A stretch of DNA of 64,000 nucleotides from Adiantum capillus-veneris (GCA_014529385.2 CM043960.1:72121910-72185909), one strand, 5' to 3'; shown: positions 1-11,581, numbered from the stretch's first letter. Translations and numbers: made by a program. The notes: a model not told the origin generated them from the letters alone.

Positions 1-2170
1 TTGAAACTGGTGTTTCTTGAGCCGTGATTCGCGAAGCAAGAAAACGTCTCGACATTTTAGTTGTGCACTCAACGCGACATCAGAAGTGAAATAGTTTGTT
101 GGGAATACACCAAGCCCAACATCATCCAAACTAGAACTGCACTCGACGGGCGGAATATGTATAGCCTTGAATGAGAGGATATGCTCAACCGCACTAGACT
201 GAGAACTATTGCAAACCTGATAAGATGTCTCCTAGGCTGTGTTAATTCTTGTCATGTTTTGCTAGCCTCCTATGATAATGAGGAAGTGCTTATGTGCTTC
301 ATGCTTACTGAACCTACGCCATGAGCTGACAAAGCAACTCCACCTTTCCACCCGCTTTGCCTTGTGGCAGCCTCCTTCTTCGAGGCATCTAGAATCCCTA
401 AATTTATGGCTTCATGTTCTAGCAAAACTGAGCCTGATGAATGCTCACTACATCCAAAAGTCACACACAGCTGGTCATGCATGATACCCACTTTGTGCTC
501 TGTAGCGATACCTACACACAAGTTAAAAACACCATCGACAACAACCAAGTAATTACAAGATTTCCTCGACAAACAAAGAACATACCTTGAAGAAACATAA
601 AAGACAACTCAGAAGAAACAAAGAAGGCAATAATCAAAATAACAAAAAGAGAGAGATTAATAGAGATAAACAAAAATATAAACAAACACACATAATACAA
701 CCTAGAGGGTCATTACGAAAAATAATTCCTTCCCCTGTTTTTGGCTCTCATAATAAGCCACATGAACACACCCACTTTTTTCCTTGGGCGCCTTTTCTTT
801 TCCTATCATCTAGTTCACGTTTTCTCTTTCTTAATTTTTTTTTTTTTAATGGTTGGGTGAGGCACCGACTACAATTCTTTGTAGCCAGTTGTCTAGGTCA
901 AGCCTCTCAATATAAAGGCCACCACAACATCCACGTGGCAGCATTATACACATTGTAGAGTCTTATCATCTTAATGCCCCAGCTTATGGATACTATTCAA
1001 ACTCCTTCCTTGCCGACCCCATGCATGAGAGCTTCACCTTTCTCTTCTATTTGGCCGCCTCATGTCAAGAAGATGTAACTGTTTCCACATGAAAGTTCTG
1101 GATGCAAATGCAATCTGAAAAGTCGCCAACCAAGCAAACTATTGTCCTTGACTAATTGCAACTTTACCACAGGATATGTCCTTTCCTCGAAAAGTCACAC
1201 TCTTCTGACGTTCAGCCAGGCTGTTTTGCCGACAGGTCATAATCCACTATCAAAAGCAAAGGATGCAAAGGTATTACTATATAGAACTTGAAGGCCACTA
1301 GGTTTAAAAGAGCTAGAGGCATTTATTGGACAGGCTCACGTTCTTTTTAGGACGAAACCTTGGGACTGGATAGAAGTCATTTCCTCCATGCAATGTTACT
1401 TTATGCAAACAATTTAGGATTCCACATAGGCCATCACAGAGAAGAAAGGATCTCATGTATATACAAAGAGCACTTCAATAACCATATTCAGACATACAAA
1501 GCCGCCAAAAATAACAAAAAAAGGTAGTTGGAAACTGTACCTCCAGCAACACCCGCAGGTGGCGCACCAAGAGCGGGTGGTCCACCATCAAGAGGAGGTG
1601 CTGGCTCTACCACATTGGCCTTTGAGATGGTAAGAGGCTGCCACCGTCAGCTCCAACTTCCTGTGCCTCAGCTGACCAAGACGCTGACGAATCTCTGAAA
1701 AACAGAAGTCCACCTCAGTAGCCAACACATACTGGTGCTCAACCCTCTTGACAAGTATCAATGGCCACTCCAGATGAAGACCCTCTCCAGCACCAGTCCC
1801 AATCAGCACACTAATAGTCAGCATTAGCAAACCTCTCCAAACACGCACAGAATTAGGTAGTGGAAATCAACAACTAACACAAAGGCAATGAGAGCATGAA
1901 AACAACCAATACCTGTCGCGAATGACACACAAATTACATTGTAACATATAGGAATTGATTTCATACCCATTAGATATCTAACCAAGCACTTTCCCAGAGC
2001 CATAATAGTTTACTTTTACTTACTTTTCTTTATGCCTTTGTAAGACATCACCCTTTGCAAAAAGTGTAAGAACATTACTATAGATAAGCTTTGTCTCCAA
2101 AGGGTGTACATAAATCAATCACTCGTGGATAAGTTTTAGTCTCCAAATGAGTGTATATAAATCAATCAAT

Positions 2171-2173
<3 letters not shown>
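1..2173. other. unassigned left flank, no recognised gene
   Basis: I see no convincing protein-coding gene here. Short open frames near 270-960 show no recognisable domain and overlap each other on both strands. There is a T-rich run at about 836-848 and a weak TATA-like AATATAAAGG at about 909-918. The only stretch that looks exon-like is the minus-strand segment at 1540-1850, listed separately. Confidence 0.5.
1540..1850 (-). other. possible minus-strand exon pair, unidentified
   Basis: Read on the minus strand, this stretch has acceptor-like sites (a T-rich tract then CAG just before AGATTCGTCAG, and TGCTGACTATTAG further upstream) and a donor-like GGAG/GTACAG at its far end. One frame encodes a charged helical-looking peptide containing IRQRLGQLRHRKLELTVAAS; another frame at the 3' end encodes a Pro/Gly-rich peptide. 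No frame is open across the whole segment, so at least one more splice or a frameshift would be needed. I do not recognise the protein, and it may be non-coding. Confidence 0.2.
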
Positions 2174-2251
<78 letters not shown>

Positions 2252-2618
2252 TTCGTCTATTGCGCTGCTTGCCCCCCCCCCCCCCCCCCCCTCCCCCCCC
2301 CCCCCCCCCTTCTTCGTCTATCGCGTCCCCCCCTCTCCCCCTGCTCCCGCTCGCTGCATACCTGCCCTGCACCTGCTGCCGCCCCTGCTCTCCTGCTTCC
2401 GCTACCCCCCCCCCGCTCCCTGCCCTGCTCGCCCTCTCTCTCTCTCTCTCTCCCCCCCCCCCCCCCCCTCCTGTCTATTAATTTTTTCAGCATTTAAAAA
2501 ATCCTATCTATCGTCTATCGCCCCGCCCCGCCCCCCCCCCTTCTTTTAAAATTTTTCAAATCTCTCGGCCCCCCCTCCTAACTCTATCACCTATCGCCCC
2601 CCCTCCCCCCGTGCTGCT

Positions 2619-2662
<44 letters not shown>
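2174..2662. repeat. (CT)n / poly-C low-complexity tract
   Basis: A CT run occupies about 2174-2214, followed by poly-C at 2216-2248, C/T-interrupted poly-C at 2272-2309, more CT and C blocks around 2400-2610, and a second CT run at about 2622-2662. The proline-, leucine/serine- or glycine/arginine-rich open frames across it are translations of simple sequence, not genes. The last CT run directly abuts the 5' end of the LINE copy that starts at 2663. Confidence 0.95.
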
Positions 2663-2664
<2 letters not shown>

Positions 2665-2774
2665 ACTGTAGCAGCAGCCCAGCCTCCCTCTGTTCGCGCG
2701 GCACCACAGCAGGAGCATCGACAGGACTTTAATCTCTCTTAGTGCGCCCATCTTTGAACACATGGCGGATTGCA

Positions 2775-3911
2775 ATGACTGAGGACGTACAGAACGCGCA
2801 GCCCTGCACGTCCAGCTTGAATTTTATAATGGAAAATGATTCTTTGAGCCACACCATAATGGATCAACGTCAAGGCCATGAATGTTTGATGGATGTTGCA
2901 CAAACTGTCACACTTGAAGAAGACCCTACACACGACACGGAAGCCGCCAATGTCTCACCTGTTTGCAAGCCAAGAGCGAAGGCAACCTTCATGCTCACGA
3001 ATAAGCGGATGGCGCAGATGGAGAGGTAAATGAAGGAGTGGAAAACAAAGATGGAAGGATGGTGGAAGGAGAAGGCCAACCTCCTTCAGATGGTCTTCAA
3101 TGAAGGCGCACAATGGAAGAAGGAGAAAGAGAGCCTTAACGTAGAAATAAAGACACTCAAAGAAGAAGTCTCAGCCCTCAAACAGGAGAACCCAAACGCC
3201 GAGATACGGGCACTCAAAAAAGATGTCTCAGCCCTTAAACAAGAGCTTGCTGATAGAGTAAGCAATGGACTAGAGGAAGGCGAATTTCAACCCTTGGTAA
3301 TAGATGAAATCAAGGAAATTAAGGAACAGGTAAGGATGATCACCGAGGAAGAGAAACTGAGTGTGGCAAAGACATCTTCATGGGCGGAGATGATAACAAG
3401 GACATAGAAAAAGGCAGACGAGGCTGAAAAATGGATTGAGGTCGCCAAGAAAGGGAAAGGTCAAGAAACTCCTTGTACACCGACGCTTATCAACATGACT
3501 CTCGAAGAGGAACAAAGAAGGCGGATGCGAACATTGTATGTGAGAGTGACCGATCTCAAGGACATAAACAATGTAGAGAAAGAGGTCACAAGCCTTACAT
3601 CCATGATGGGGATGGAGAAGCCTTTGCACACAAAGGCATGGAGGGTAGGTAAGAAAAGTGATGGCACGGGAGAGTCTTCAAAGGGGAGAGCTCTCATACT
3701 ACGCTTCCCCTCGTTGGAAGAGAAGAAGGAATTCTTGAGGAAGAGGCCTACTCTCAAAAAGACAGGTATTTTCCTCGGCGATGATCTGACTCTCTCACAG
3801 CTTGCACATATGAGAGAGGTAATGCCAGAGATTACATCGGCAAGGGAGAAGGGAAAGATAGCCTTCTACAGAGATGGAAGGGTGGTGATTTTAGAGCGGC
3901 GTACTGCATGA
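2775..3911 (+). pseudogene. CT-1 ORF1: coiled-coil plus L1-ORF1p-like RNA-binding protein
   Basis: One reading frame runs from ATG 2775 to TGA 3909-3911 but is broken by TAA at 3027-3029 and TAG at 3405-3407. The middle part is a heptad-rich coiled coil with repeated (S/E)ALK-type segments at about 3130-3260. The last 130 residues resemble the RRM and C-terminal domain of L1 ORF1 proteins: a YVRVTDLKD strand, a KGRALILRFPSLEEKK segment, then LGDDLTLSQLAHMREVMPE. Such proteins trimerise and package the element RNA. The TAA replaces the GAG found at the same place in copy CT-6, so it is a private lesion; the TAG is present in both copies. A GTG at 2742 could extend the frame, but ATG 2775 is the better start. 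The frame continues in phase into ORF2 after the TGA. Confidence 0.7.
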
Positions 3912-3941
3912 CGATGCAAGACATATGGGACCACACTGAAG

Positions 3942-4937
3942 ATGGCTACTTGGAATTGTAATGGATCTATGAGATTGGATGTGGGTGCATTTGAGGAGAG
4001 TTTCAAAGACAAGGATATTGTGTTCTTCTCACAGACTCATCAGGCCCCTGGACAGGTAATGCCACATGTGGTGGGATATAGATGGGAAACAGCTCACAGG
4101 ACAAATGCGAGATCTGAGCATGGGAGTAGAGGCTCAGGAGGAGTAGCAATGCTATTCAGAGAGGAACTACAACCATTACTGCATATTGTACGAAGAGATG
4201 ATCATGCTAGATATATGTGGGTGAGACTGAGAGCTAACACAGGCCGGTTCCTATATATTGCCATATGTTACTTTCCTCCCAGTACATCAATGTATGCCGC
4301 ATCCAGAGGGCAGTCGCCTTTCTCTATCCTAGATGATGACATTTGGGAGTTCTCTAGGGAGGGTGATATCATTCTCCTAGGGGACTTCAATGCCCGAACG
4401 GGCAACTCGCAGACAGTCTTCTACGACACTTCAGATGAGATGCTTAGAGAGCTGGATGTGGGTGAGTTGGGACTTGACAAATGCTCAGATGACAGAGAGC
4501 AAACTGAGTATGGGAGATACCTCATGGAAATGACGACTACACATGGATTAGCCATACTTAATGGCTTACAGCGATTTCCTGGAGCAGCCGGTTTCACATG
4601 CTTTCCACATAGACATGGGGCGAGTACAGTGGATTATGTTATGACACAACCGAGCTTTGTCCCCTGCATTCAGGATTTCACAGTGGGAGCCAGGCCAATG
4701 GGCATAGCAGTAGATCATGCTCTCTTGACAATATCCATTAAATTTCAGTATAGTACAACCCAGACATCAGGAGGCACGTCACACACCCGCTATACATTCA
4801 CACCAGAGACTGATTTCGTTTATTCAGAGGAGATCTGGGACCGTCTATTGGAAGGCACAGCTGGCACAAATGGTACATGCCTCTCAGTGGAGGAGTGCAC
4901 CAGTCTATTGACTGAGACACTGCATGGGGCTGCATAA
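3942..4937 (+). pseudogene. CT-1 ORF2, endonuclease part (APE-like)
   Basis: The frame encodes about 331 residues of an exonuclease/endonuclease/phosphatase-fold domain that would nick target DNA to start reverse transcription. It opens with ATWNCNG (metal-binding Asn) and contains LGDFNAR at 4380-4391, a TVDYVM segment and AVDHALL, a variant of the usual SDH motif. The catalytic Glu of the second motif is lost: codon 4032-4034 is CAG (SQTH), whereas CT-6 reads SETH and CT-2 reads SET. The frame ends at TAA 4935-4937, before the linker that joins it to the reverse transcriptase in related copies. It lies in the same frame as ORF1, with only ten codons between the ORF1 TGA and the ATG. That ATG is not conserved in CT-6 or CT-2, so it may not be the true start. 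Confidence 0.8.
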
Positions 4938-6838
4938 GTGGCGTACCCACACACTCAGCCGGGCAAGAGACGACATTCTGGGAGCATGCCCCAGAATAGT
5001 TGGTATGATGAGGAGTGCAGAGAGATGAGAGCCCAGCTTCAGAAGGATCTTCTTTTTTAGGAGTCATCACTTACAGACAGTCTCGGATTGCTTTCCGACG
5101 CCTTATGCGACGGAAGAAGCGAGCTTACCTAGCTCAGATGGAGCGAGACTTGTATCAGATGTTCTTGAGTAGGGACTCAAGAGAGGCATGGCGACTCTTC
5201 CATGAACACTCCCCTCCCCCAGTGATTACTTCACCTGAGGTGTGGGGCCAATATGCGACATCATTATATACGGTTCCCGGACAGGAACCCCTTCCAGACC
5301 CTACCAAGCCTTGCCCAGCTACAAGCACTTTCTTTACACCTGAGATGGTACAAAGGGCCATCGACAGGATGAAGACCGGGAAGGCATATGATCATGACGG
5401 TCTAGAAGCGGAGCACTTTATACATGCCAGGGATATGCTGATGGAGGTTCTCGCAGTGTTGTTCAATCGTGCCATGTGTGAGGGATTACCTGAGACTTGG
5501 AGGCTGTCTAATATTGTGCCCATCTTCAAGGCTGGTGACCCTACAGAGCCTGGGAACTACCGCACTATTATGGTTGGACACACATTGGCACGGTTGTATG
5601 CATCTATCCTGGAGCAACACTTGAGTAATTGGGCAGAGGGCGAGGGTGTACGAGCGAAGGGTCAAGCTGGCTTCAGGAGGGGTTTCTCCACTCTTGATCA
5701 TATTCTGACACTCAGGGCCATCATTGAGGAGGGCAGAGCACATGGGAGACGGATCTATTGTAGCTTTGTGGATTTTCGTAAAGCATTTGACATGGTACCA
5801 AGAGCTCGATTGATGCGCAGATTACAGGAAATGGGGGTGCCCATAGAGGTGATTTGGGGGATTATGGCTTTGTACAGATCAGTGATGGGACACGTACGCA
5901 CTCCTAAAGGGGTATCTGATTTAATTCACTCTACTATTGGAGTGAAACAGGGCTGCCCATTGTCTCCTACGCTATTTGGTATGTATGTTGATGAGGTGTC
6001 TGATTACATCGACAGAGAGGGTGACAAAGGTGCACAGCTGGCAGGGACGTGGATCCCATTGTTGCTTTATGCTGATGATATTGTGCTGATATCTTCTGAT
6101 TCACCAGAAGGTATGCAACGACAGTTGGATGCACTACGCATTTTTGCACAAGATAGTGGATTGTGTGTAAACCTAGGTAAAACCAAGGTTATGGTGTTTA
6201 ACACCACACAGCAATGGGTCAGGAGATCAGTACCTACTTTCAAGTATGGTCAAGAGACTGTGGAGTATACAGATGCATACACTTACCTAGGGGTAGTCTT
6301 TACTGGGCCGAGATTTTCCTTGAAAAGAGCAGCAGAGACTAGACTAACCAGAGCTGGTGCAGCTCTGGGAGGAATGGAGAGGATGTGTTCGCAAGTTCAG
6401 TTCCAGGAACCCAAGACAAAGTTATGGCTCTTTGATACTCTGGTTGCCTCTACTATGTTATATGGGGTGCAGGTTTGGGGACCTTCTGTAGGCCAGGAGG
6501 GTTGGAGGCATATGGAGAAGCCCCCGGTATCTATGATCTCTCGGCTGATTAGAGCCAAGGCTTCCGTACCGCATGATATCATTCGAGCGGAATTAGCTGC
6601 TCCCCCTATGGTGATTGAGGCACTTACTAGATCAATCTCCTTTGTTCACAGTCTGTGGGATACTACCAGAGACAGATATGCCAGGATGGCTCTAGAGTCC
6701 CCCAGACAATTAGCTCTTAATGGGGATACATCATGCTGGTATGCACAGATGGCATCATGGTTTCACCATGGACAAGTTGCCTCCTTTTCAATACTCTCTA
6801 CAGGCACCCTTGAGGTCTTTATCGCAGGTAGAGATTAA
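4938..6838 (+). pseudogene. CT-1 ORF2, reverse transcriptase part
   Basis: A linker with PQNSWYDEECRE follows the endonuclease; a one-base insertion in the T run near 5055 then shifts the frame. From there an open frame of about 600 codons (readable from ATG 5015) carries the LINE reverse transcriptase. Motifs in order are KTGKAYDHDGLEAEHF near the N-terminus, AGFRRGFSTLDH, FVDFRKAFD at 5765 (first catalytic Asp), KQGCPLSP at 5945, LLYADDIVLIS with YADD at 6068-6079, and the thumb region LGKTKVMVFN then YLGVVF. This is the only copy of the family in the window with an intact YADD. The frame stops at 6836-6838, before the C-terminal zinc region, which continues in other frames. The enzyme would prime synthesis on the nicked genomic end. 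Confidence 0.85.
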
Positions 6839-7704
6839 TAGACTCATTCGTCAGGATCTGATTCAGCTGGACACGAGGAGGACATGGATATAGCCGATAC
6901 AGGAGTTGGGCACAAAGACGGCTTTCTATAGAGAGCATTTTCTCCACCTCACGGAGGATGGGTTTGTGATTCGACCTAGCTATATGGATAGGCATCTTTC
7001 TCATGGTGTCCGATGTGCCATTGGACACCATGAGATGGATATAGCCGATACAGGAGTTGGGCACAAAGACGGCTTTCTATAGAGAGCATTTTCTCCACCT
7101 CACGGAGGATGGGTTTGTGATTCGACCTAGCTATATGGATAGGCATCTTTCTCATGGTGTCCGATGTGCCATTGGCCAGATACGCACGTCCTCACATCAG
7201 CTCGAGATTGAGACTGGCAGATTCAGAGGGACACCAGCAGATAGCAGGATATGCCGCTTATGCCATCTAGAGCCAGAGACAGAGGTACACTACATATGTC
7301 ATTGCACAGTGTACTATGAGATACGAGGCCGTTTTCATTGTCTATTCAGAGAAGGTTTCGGGCCACTATCTAGGGTCATGAGTTATGAGGATCAGAGATG
7401 TCTTGGGCTATATCTACTTGAGCTACACAGGCATAGAGAAACTTTACTGAGGAGAGCTAAAGAGAGACAATCCCAGAGACAGATCACAGATTTCTTTACA
7501 CTAGATACTGTACACCCAGAAGAACAGACAGAGGAGCAACCAACAATAGAGAGGTCTACCCGCACTACTGGCATTCTAATAGACCGTGCATTGGAGCTAG
7601 GGAGATCTAGACGACCCCGATGGAGAAGAGGAGCTACACAGTTTCGAAGGAGGCTACAGCAAAGGATTCGAGCCATACTTTTTCGTCGTCCAGAGTGCAG
7701 ATGA
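6839..7704 (+). pseudogene. CT-1 ORF2, C-terminal zinc-motif region
   Basis: This is the end of ORF2, split by a frameshift, a CAG-to-TAG change at 6891-6893 (repeated at 7042-7044 by the duplication) and the duplication itself. From 7057 the frame is open to TGA/TAG at about 7704 and contains a CX2CX8HX4C zinc motif at 7252-7305 (CRLC...HYICHC), as is common downstream of LINE reverse transcriptases, followed by YYEIRGRFHCLFREGF. The protein ends in a basic RRR-rich tail (FRRPECR). CT-3 shares this tail, whereas CT-2 and CT-6 end in a different MEEID..RPMLD segment, so two subfamilies are present. Confidence 0.75.
6884..7185 (+). repeat. 151-bp tandem duplication with fold-back junction inside CT-1
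   Basis: The segment beginning ATGGATATAGCCGATACAGG occurs at 6884 and again at 7035. The junction between the copies is not a simple joint: after CATGGTGTCCGATGTGCCATT the first copy continues with GGACACCATG, the exact reverse complement of CATGGTGTCC, and then restarts. The second copy reads on normally into GGCCAGATACGC, as in related copies. This is the footprint expected of a nascent strand snapping back on itself and then re-engaging upstream. Confidence 0.9.
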
Positions 7705-7980
7705 AGATGGATCTCTATGCAGATAGATTTCTACTTCCCTCCCAAATTGTCTACACATTGTATAGCTCAGTTCACACGATTCACGCCTTTCGCCTTTCAC
7801 ACCTATCCGCTTAGTTTAGGATTCCGCAGTATTTATATCTTGTTATCCCTAGTTTAATTTATTTTGTTAATCTGACTTGATATCAGATACACCCCATTGT
7901 AACTTCCTGGTCTCATAGGTCACTTTGGCCTTTTGAAGACGTTAATATAACATTTCATTTCATTTCATTTCTCTCTCTCT
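7705..7980 (+). other. CT-1 3' UTR and tail
   Basis: This is non-coding. The last 70 bp are shared with copies CT-2, CT-3, CT-5 and CT-6: a GGTCTCATAGGTCACTTTGG core, then a TTTTGAAGACGTTAATATAA stretch, then CATTT repeats, then CT dinucleotides. A conserved 3' end followed by simple repeats is what LINE reverse transcriptases recognise as template, so this block is probably the retrotransposition recognition signal. Confidence 0.75.
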
Positions 7981-8934
7981 ACATGTCAATGTGAGACCTA
8001 TGGGACCAAACTTCAGATAGCAGCCTGGAACTATAATGGATATTTAAAACTTGATGTGGGTGCTTTTGAGGATAGCTTCAGAAACATAGACATAGATTTC
8101 TATTCAGAGACAAACGGTCAGTTACTGCCACATGTAACTGGGTACAGATGGGAGACAGCTTGTCGTGCAGAGATAAGATCTGAGCAGAGGGGTAGAGGAT
8201 CAGGAGTTGCAAATTGCAATCTTAATCAGGGAGGGATTACAGTCATTTTTGCACATTGTTTGGAGAGATGACCCGGCCAGATACATGTGGGTGAGATTGA
8301 GGGCCGAGACAGGCAGATTCCTATATATTGCTATATGCTATTTTACTCCCAGCACATCAGTTTACGCTTCACCTAGAGGACAATCCCCATTCTCTGTGTT
8401 AGATGATGACATCTGGGAGTTTTCCAGAGATGGTGACATCATTCTACTAGGGGACTTCGATGAACGAACTGGTAATCACCATACATTTTTAGGATTGGAT
8501 GTTTGTGATTTGGGACTAGACATATGCTCATAGGATGAGGAGTGCACCGAATAAGGGAGATACCTGACGGAGACAAGGACTACAAATGGACTGACCATTC
8601 TTAATGGCCTACAAAAATTCCATGTAGCAGATGGCTTCACTTGTTTTCCGCACAGACATCAAAGCCAGCACGGTGGATTATGTCATGGCTCAGTCAAGTC
8701 TTATCTCTGATATTCAGGACTTCATAGTTGAACCTAGGGCCATAGGGGTAGCTGTGGATCATAGACCATCTCCTTTCAGTTCAGTATAGCCCATATACCA
8801 TGGGTAGCTGCACCTACTAGGTATACTTTTACCCCAGAGACTGACTCGGTTTACATTGATGGAATCTATAGACGTCTGTATGTACATAGGAACTGGGGAG
8901 ACCTCTAGAGGAGCTCACTTGCATATTGACAGAT
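7981..8934 (+). pseudogene. CT-2 endonuclease remnant
   Basis: The start reads AAWNYNG (compare ATWNCNG in CT-1) and is followed by LDVGAFEDSF and FYSET, so the catalytic Glu is present here. A frameshift near 8210-8270 separates this from MWVRLRAETGRFLYIAICYF. The GDFN motif has become GDFDER at 8450-8461, losing the Asn. A TAG at about 8531-8533 and further frameshifts follow. The last segment contains VAVDH and the ETDSVYIDGIYRRL-type tail in broken frames. No functional product is expected. Confidence 0.75.
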
Positions 8935-10691
8935 ACATTGCAGGATACAGCAGCAGAGGCATATCCACATACTCAGCCTGATGAGAGACGACGTTTTGGA
9001 AACGTGCCCCAGAACAGTTGGTATGATAAGGAATGCAGAGAGACTAGAGTCCGACTTCAGAAGATGGTCCTTTTGGGAGTCATCACTCACAAAGAGTCAC
9101 GGATTGCTTTCAGACGCTTGGTGCAACGAAAGAAGAGGGCTTTCCTGGCTTGCCTGGAGCAGGATTTATACTAATTGTTTTTGAGCCAAGACTCAGAGGA
9201 AGCATGGCGATTTTTTCATGACCACTCGCCGCGTCCCCCCCCCCCCCCCCAAATTACCTCCCTGGAGGTTTGGGGTCAGTATGCAGCATCCCTATACACA
9301 AATCATGGGCAGACACCTCTCCCAGACCCCCCAAAGCCATGCCCACACACATGTACTTTCTTTACCGCTGAGATATTAAAGAAGGCCACTGATAAAATGA
9401 AAATTTCATACATGCTAGAGATATGCTTGCAGAGCTTCTGGCTGTGATGTTTAATCGAGCCATGTGTGGGGGTCTACCTGATACTTGGTGTTTGTCTACC
9501 ATTGTGCCTATCTTCAAGGCAAGGGATCCTATGGAGCCTAGGAATTATCGCACTATCATAATCGGACACACCTTGGCACGGTTGTATGCATCCATTCTTG
9601 AGAAACAGTTGAGTAAATCGGTAGAAAGAGAGGGCATAAGAGCAGTGGGACAAGCAGGTTTCAAGAGGGGTTTCTCCACTCTTGACCACGTTAGGACACT
9701 CGGGACCATTATTAAGGAGGGTAGATCACGTGGGAGGCATATCTATTGTATCTTTGTGGATTTCCATAAAGCATTTGACACGGTACCTAGAGCCAGATTG
9801 ATGCGCAGATTGCAGGAGATGGGGGTGACCACAGTCGTTGATATGGGGGATTATGGCTCTGTACAGGTCGGTATTGGGACCTGCACGCACTCTAGAGGGA
9901 ATATCTGATTTGGTTCACTCCACTATTGGGGTGAAGCAAGGATGCCCTTTGTCTCCTACGCTTTGTGGATGAGGTTTCTAACTATATTGAGAGGGAAGGT
10001 GACAGAGGAGCACAATTTGCAGGGACATGGATCCCTTTATTGATATATGCTAATGAAATTTCTGACTATCCAGAGGGGATGCAACGCCACTTGGATGCTT
10101 TATATGCGTTTGCACACTATAGTGGATTGACTGTCAACCTTGGAAAAACTAAGGTTATGGTATCTAACACCACACCACAATGAGTCAGGAGGTCAGCACC
10201 TGCATTTAACTATGGTCATGACAAAATGGAGTATACGGATGCATACACCTATCTTGGGATAGTTTTCACTGGACCAGTCTTTTCATTTGGGAGCAGCAGA
10301 GACTAGATTGACTAGAGCTCATGCAACACTGTGGGGTTTGGAGAGGGTGTGTTCGCAAGTTTAGTTTCAAGAACCTCGAACCAAGCTTTGGCTTTTTGAC
10401 ACTTTAGTGGCTTCAGCTATGCTTTATGGAGTTCAGATATGGGGTCCCTCAATGGACCGCAATGGCCGATCTGGTCGCACGAATGGATGGAGATGTATGG
10501 AGAAGCCATTGGTCTCTATAATTTCGAGGATGATCACAGCCAAAGCTTCAGTATCACATGAGATCATTCGAACAAAGCTGGCTGCCCCTCCCCTGGTGGT
10601 CGAGGCGCTTACTAGATCAGTCTCCTTTATGCATAGTTTATGGGATCTTCCTAGAGACAGATATTCCCAGCTAGCCCTTGAGTCCTCTTGA
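8926..10691 (+). pseudogene. CT-2 reverse transcriptase remnant
   Basis: The linker PQNSWYDKECRETR is followed by basic RRLVQRKKRAFLA and then a poly-C run at 9235-9250 that is absent from the other copies. The reverse transcriptase resumes with VPIFKARDP, FKRGFSTLDH and FVDFHKAFDTVPRARLM. A frameshift at about 9835, loss of several residues around the KQGCPLSP block, and a damaged catalytic box (YANE at 10046-10057 instead of YADD) follow. The frame that ends at 10691 terminates in TGA at 10689-10691 where CT-5 and CT-6 have CGA. It is clearly dead. Confidence 0.8.
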
Positions 10692-10700
10692 CAGCTAGCA

Positions 10701-11581
10701 ATGCAAGGGGACACAGCATGCTGGTATGGACAGATGACATCTTGGTTTCAGTTAAATATTTTCAATATGGACAGACTGCCTCCGTTCCAGTACTCTCTAG
10801 ATGCACCTTCTCTGACTGTCACACGGGTAGAGATCACTAGAGTCATCCGTCAAGACCTGATCCAACTAGATACCAAGAGGACATGGATACAGACAAAACA
10901 CGAGTTGGGTACAAAGATAGCTTTCTATAGAGAGCATCTTCTCCAACTCACGCAGGATGGCTTTGTGACTATGCCCGACTACATGGATACACACATATCA
11001 CATGGGGTACGTTGTGCTATTGGTCAGATACGCACATCTTCAAATCAGCTTGAGGTTGAGACTGGCAGATTTAGAGTACCAGCAAAGGCCAGGATATGTC
11101 ACTAATGTCACATGAAGCCACAGATAGAGTTGCATTACATATGTCACTGTCCGGTGTACTTTGTTTAGAGAGGAGTTTTGGACCACTTTCTAGAGTCCTG
11201 AAATACCACGATCAAAGATGTCTTGGACTCTTTCTACTCGAGCTATGCAGACATAGAGAGAATTTACTCAGGGGACCCGGTGAGAGACAGTCTCAGAGGC
11301 AGATTACAGTGTTCTTTACATCAGTCACTAGGCAGCCAGAGGAACTACAGTTACAGCAGAGCCCATACCTCACACACAACAGAGGCACGCTGGTTGATCG
11401 AGCGATGGAGCTTAGGGAGATTCAGGCGGCCACAACTATTGGGTACTTCCCAACATCGACAGAGGCTACAGCAGAGGATTCGGAGCATCCTAGCTCAACA
11501 TGCAACACATCCGGTCAGAGTACTACTGACCATGGAGGAGATAGATGAGATCCATCAACAACCGATGCTGGATATCCTGTG
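10701..11581 (+). pseudogene. CT-2 ORF2 C-terminal region
   Basis: The frame from 10701 includes RTWIQTKHELGTK, where CT-1 and CT-5 have a stop instead of the Gln. The zinc motif is interrupted by TAA at 11103-11105 between its first two Cys residues (ICH*CH). The C-terminal part is split over two frames and ends at about 11581 with the MEEID...RPMLDIL tail seen in CT-6. The 3' UTR follows to 11857. Confidence 0.7.

Larger units (their letters stand above)
2663..7980 (+). mobile_element. non-LTR retrotransposon copy CT-1, near full length, degenerate
   Basis: This is a two-ORF LINE with a coiled-coil/RRM-type ORF1, an APE-type endonuclease, a reverse transcriptase, a CCHC zinc motif and a 3' UTR ending in four CATTT repeats and CTCTCTCTCT. 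A CT microsatellite sits immediately before its 5' end and a short CT run follows its 3' end. It is not the classical plant L1 type; that type is also in this window (19.4-27.6 kb) and has a different C-terminal domain. The 5' UTR is short, about 112 bp before the first ATG, so the 5' end may be truncated. Lesions include stops inside ORF1, a stop and frameshift between endonuclease and reverse transcriptase, and a tandem duplication near the end of ORF2. I could not assign a named clade by eye. Confidence 0.85.

Noticed and set aside
270-572. 100-codon minus-strand open frame
   Set aside because: No domain is present and it overlaps plus-strand frames of equal quality.
2151-2549. Pro-rich and Gly/Arg-rich open frames on both strands
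   Set aside because: They are translations of CT and poly-C simple sequence.
5015-6838. Host gene interpretation of the long reverse-transcriptase frame
   Set aside because: The same protein occurs in several neighbouring LINE copies, and the frame lacks the endonuclease and zinc parts.
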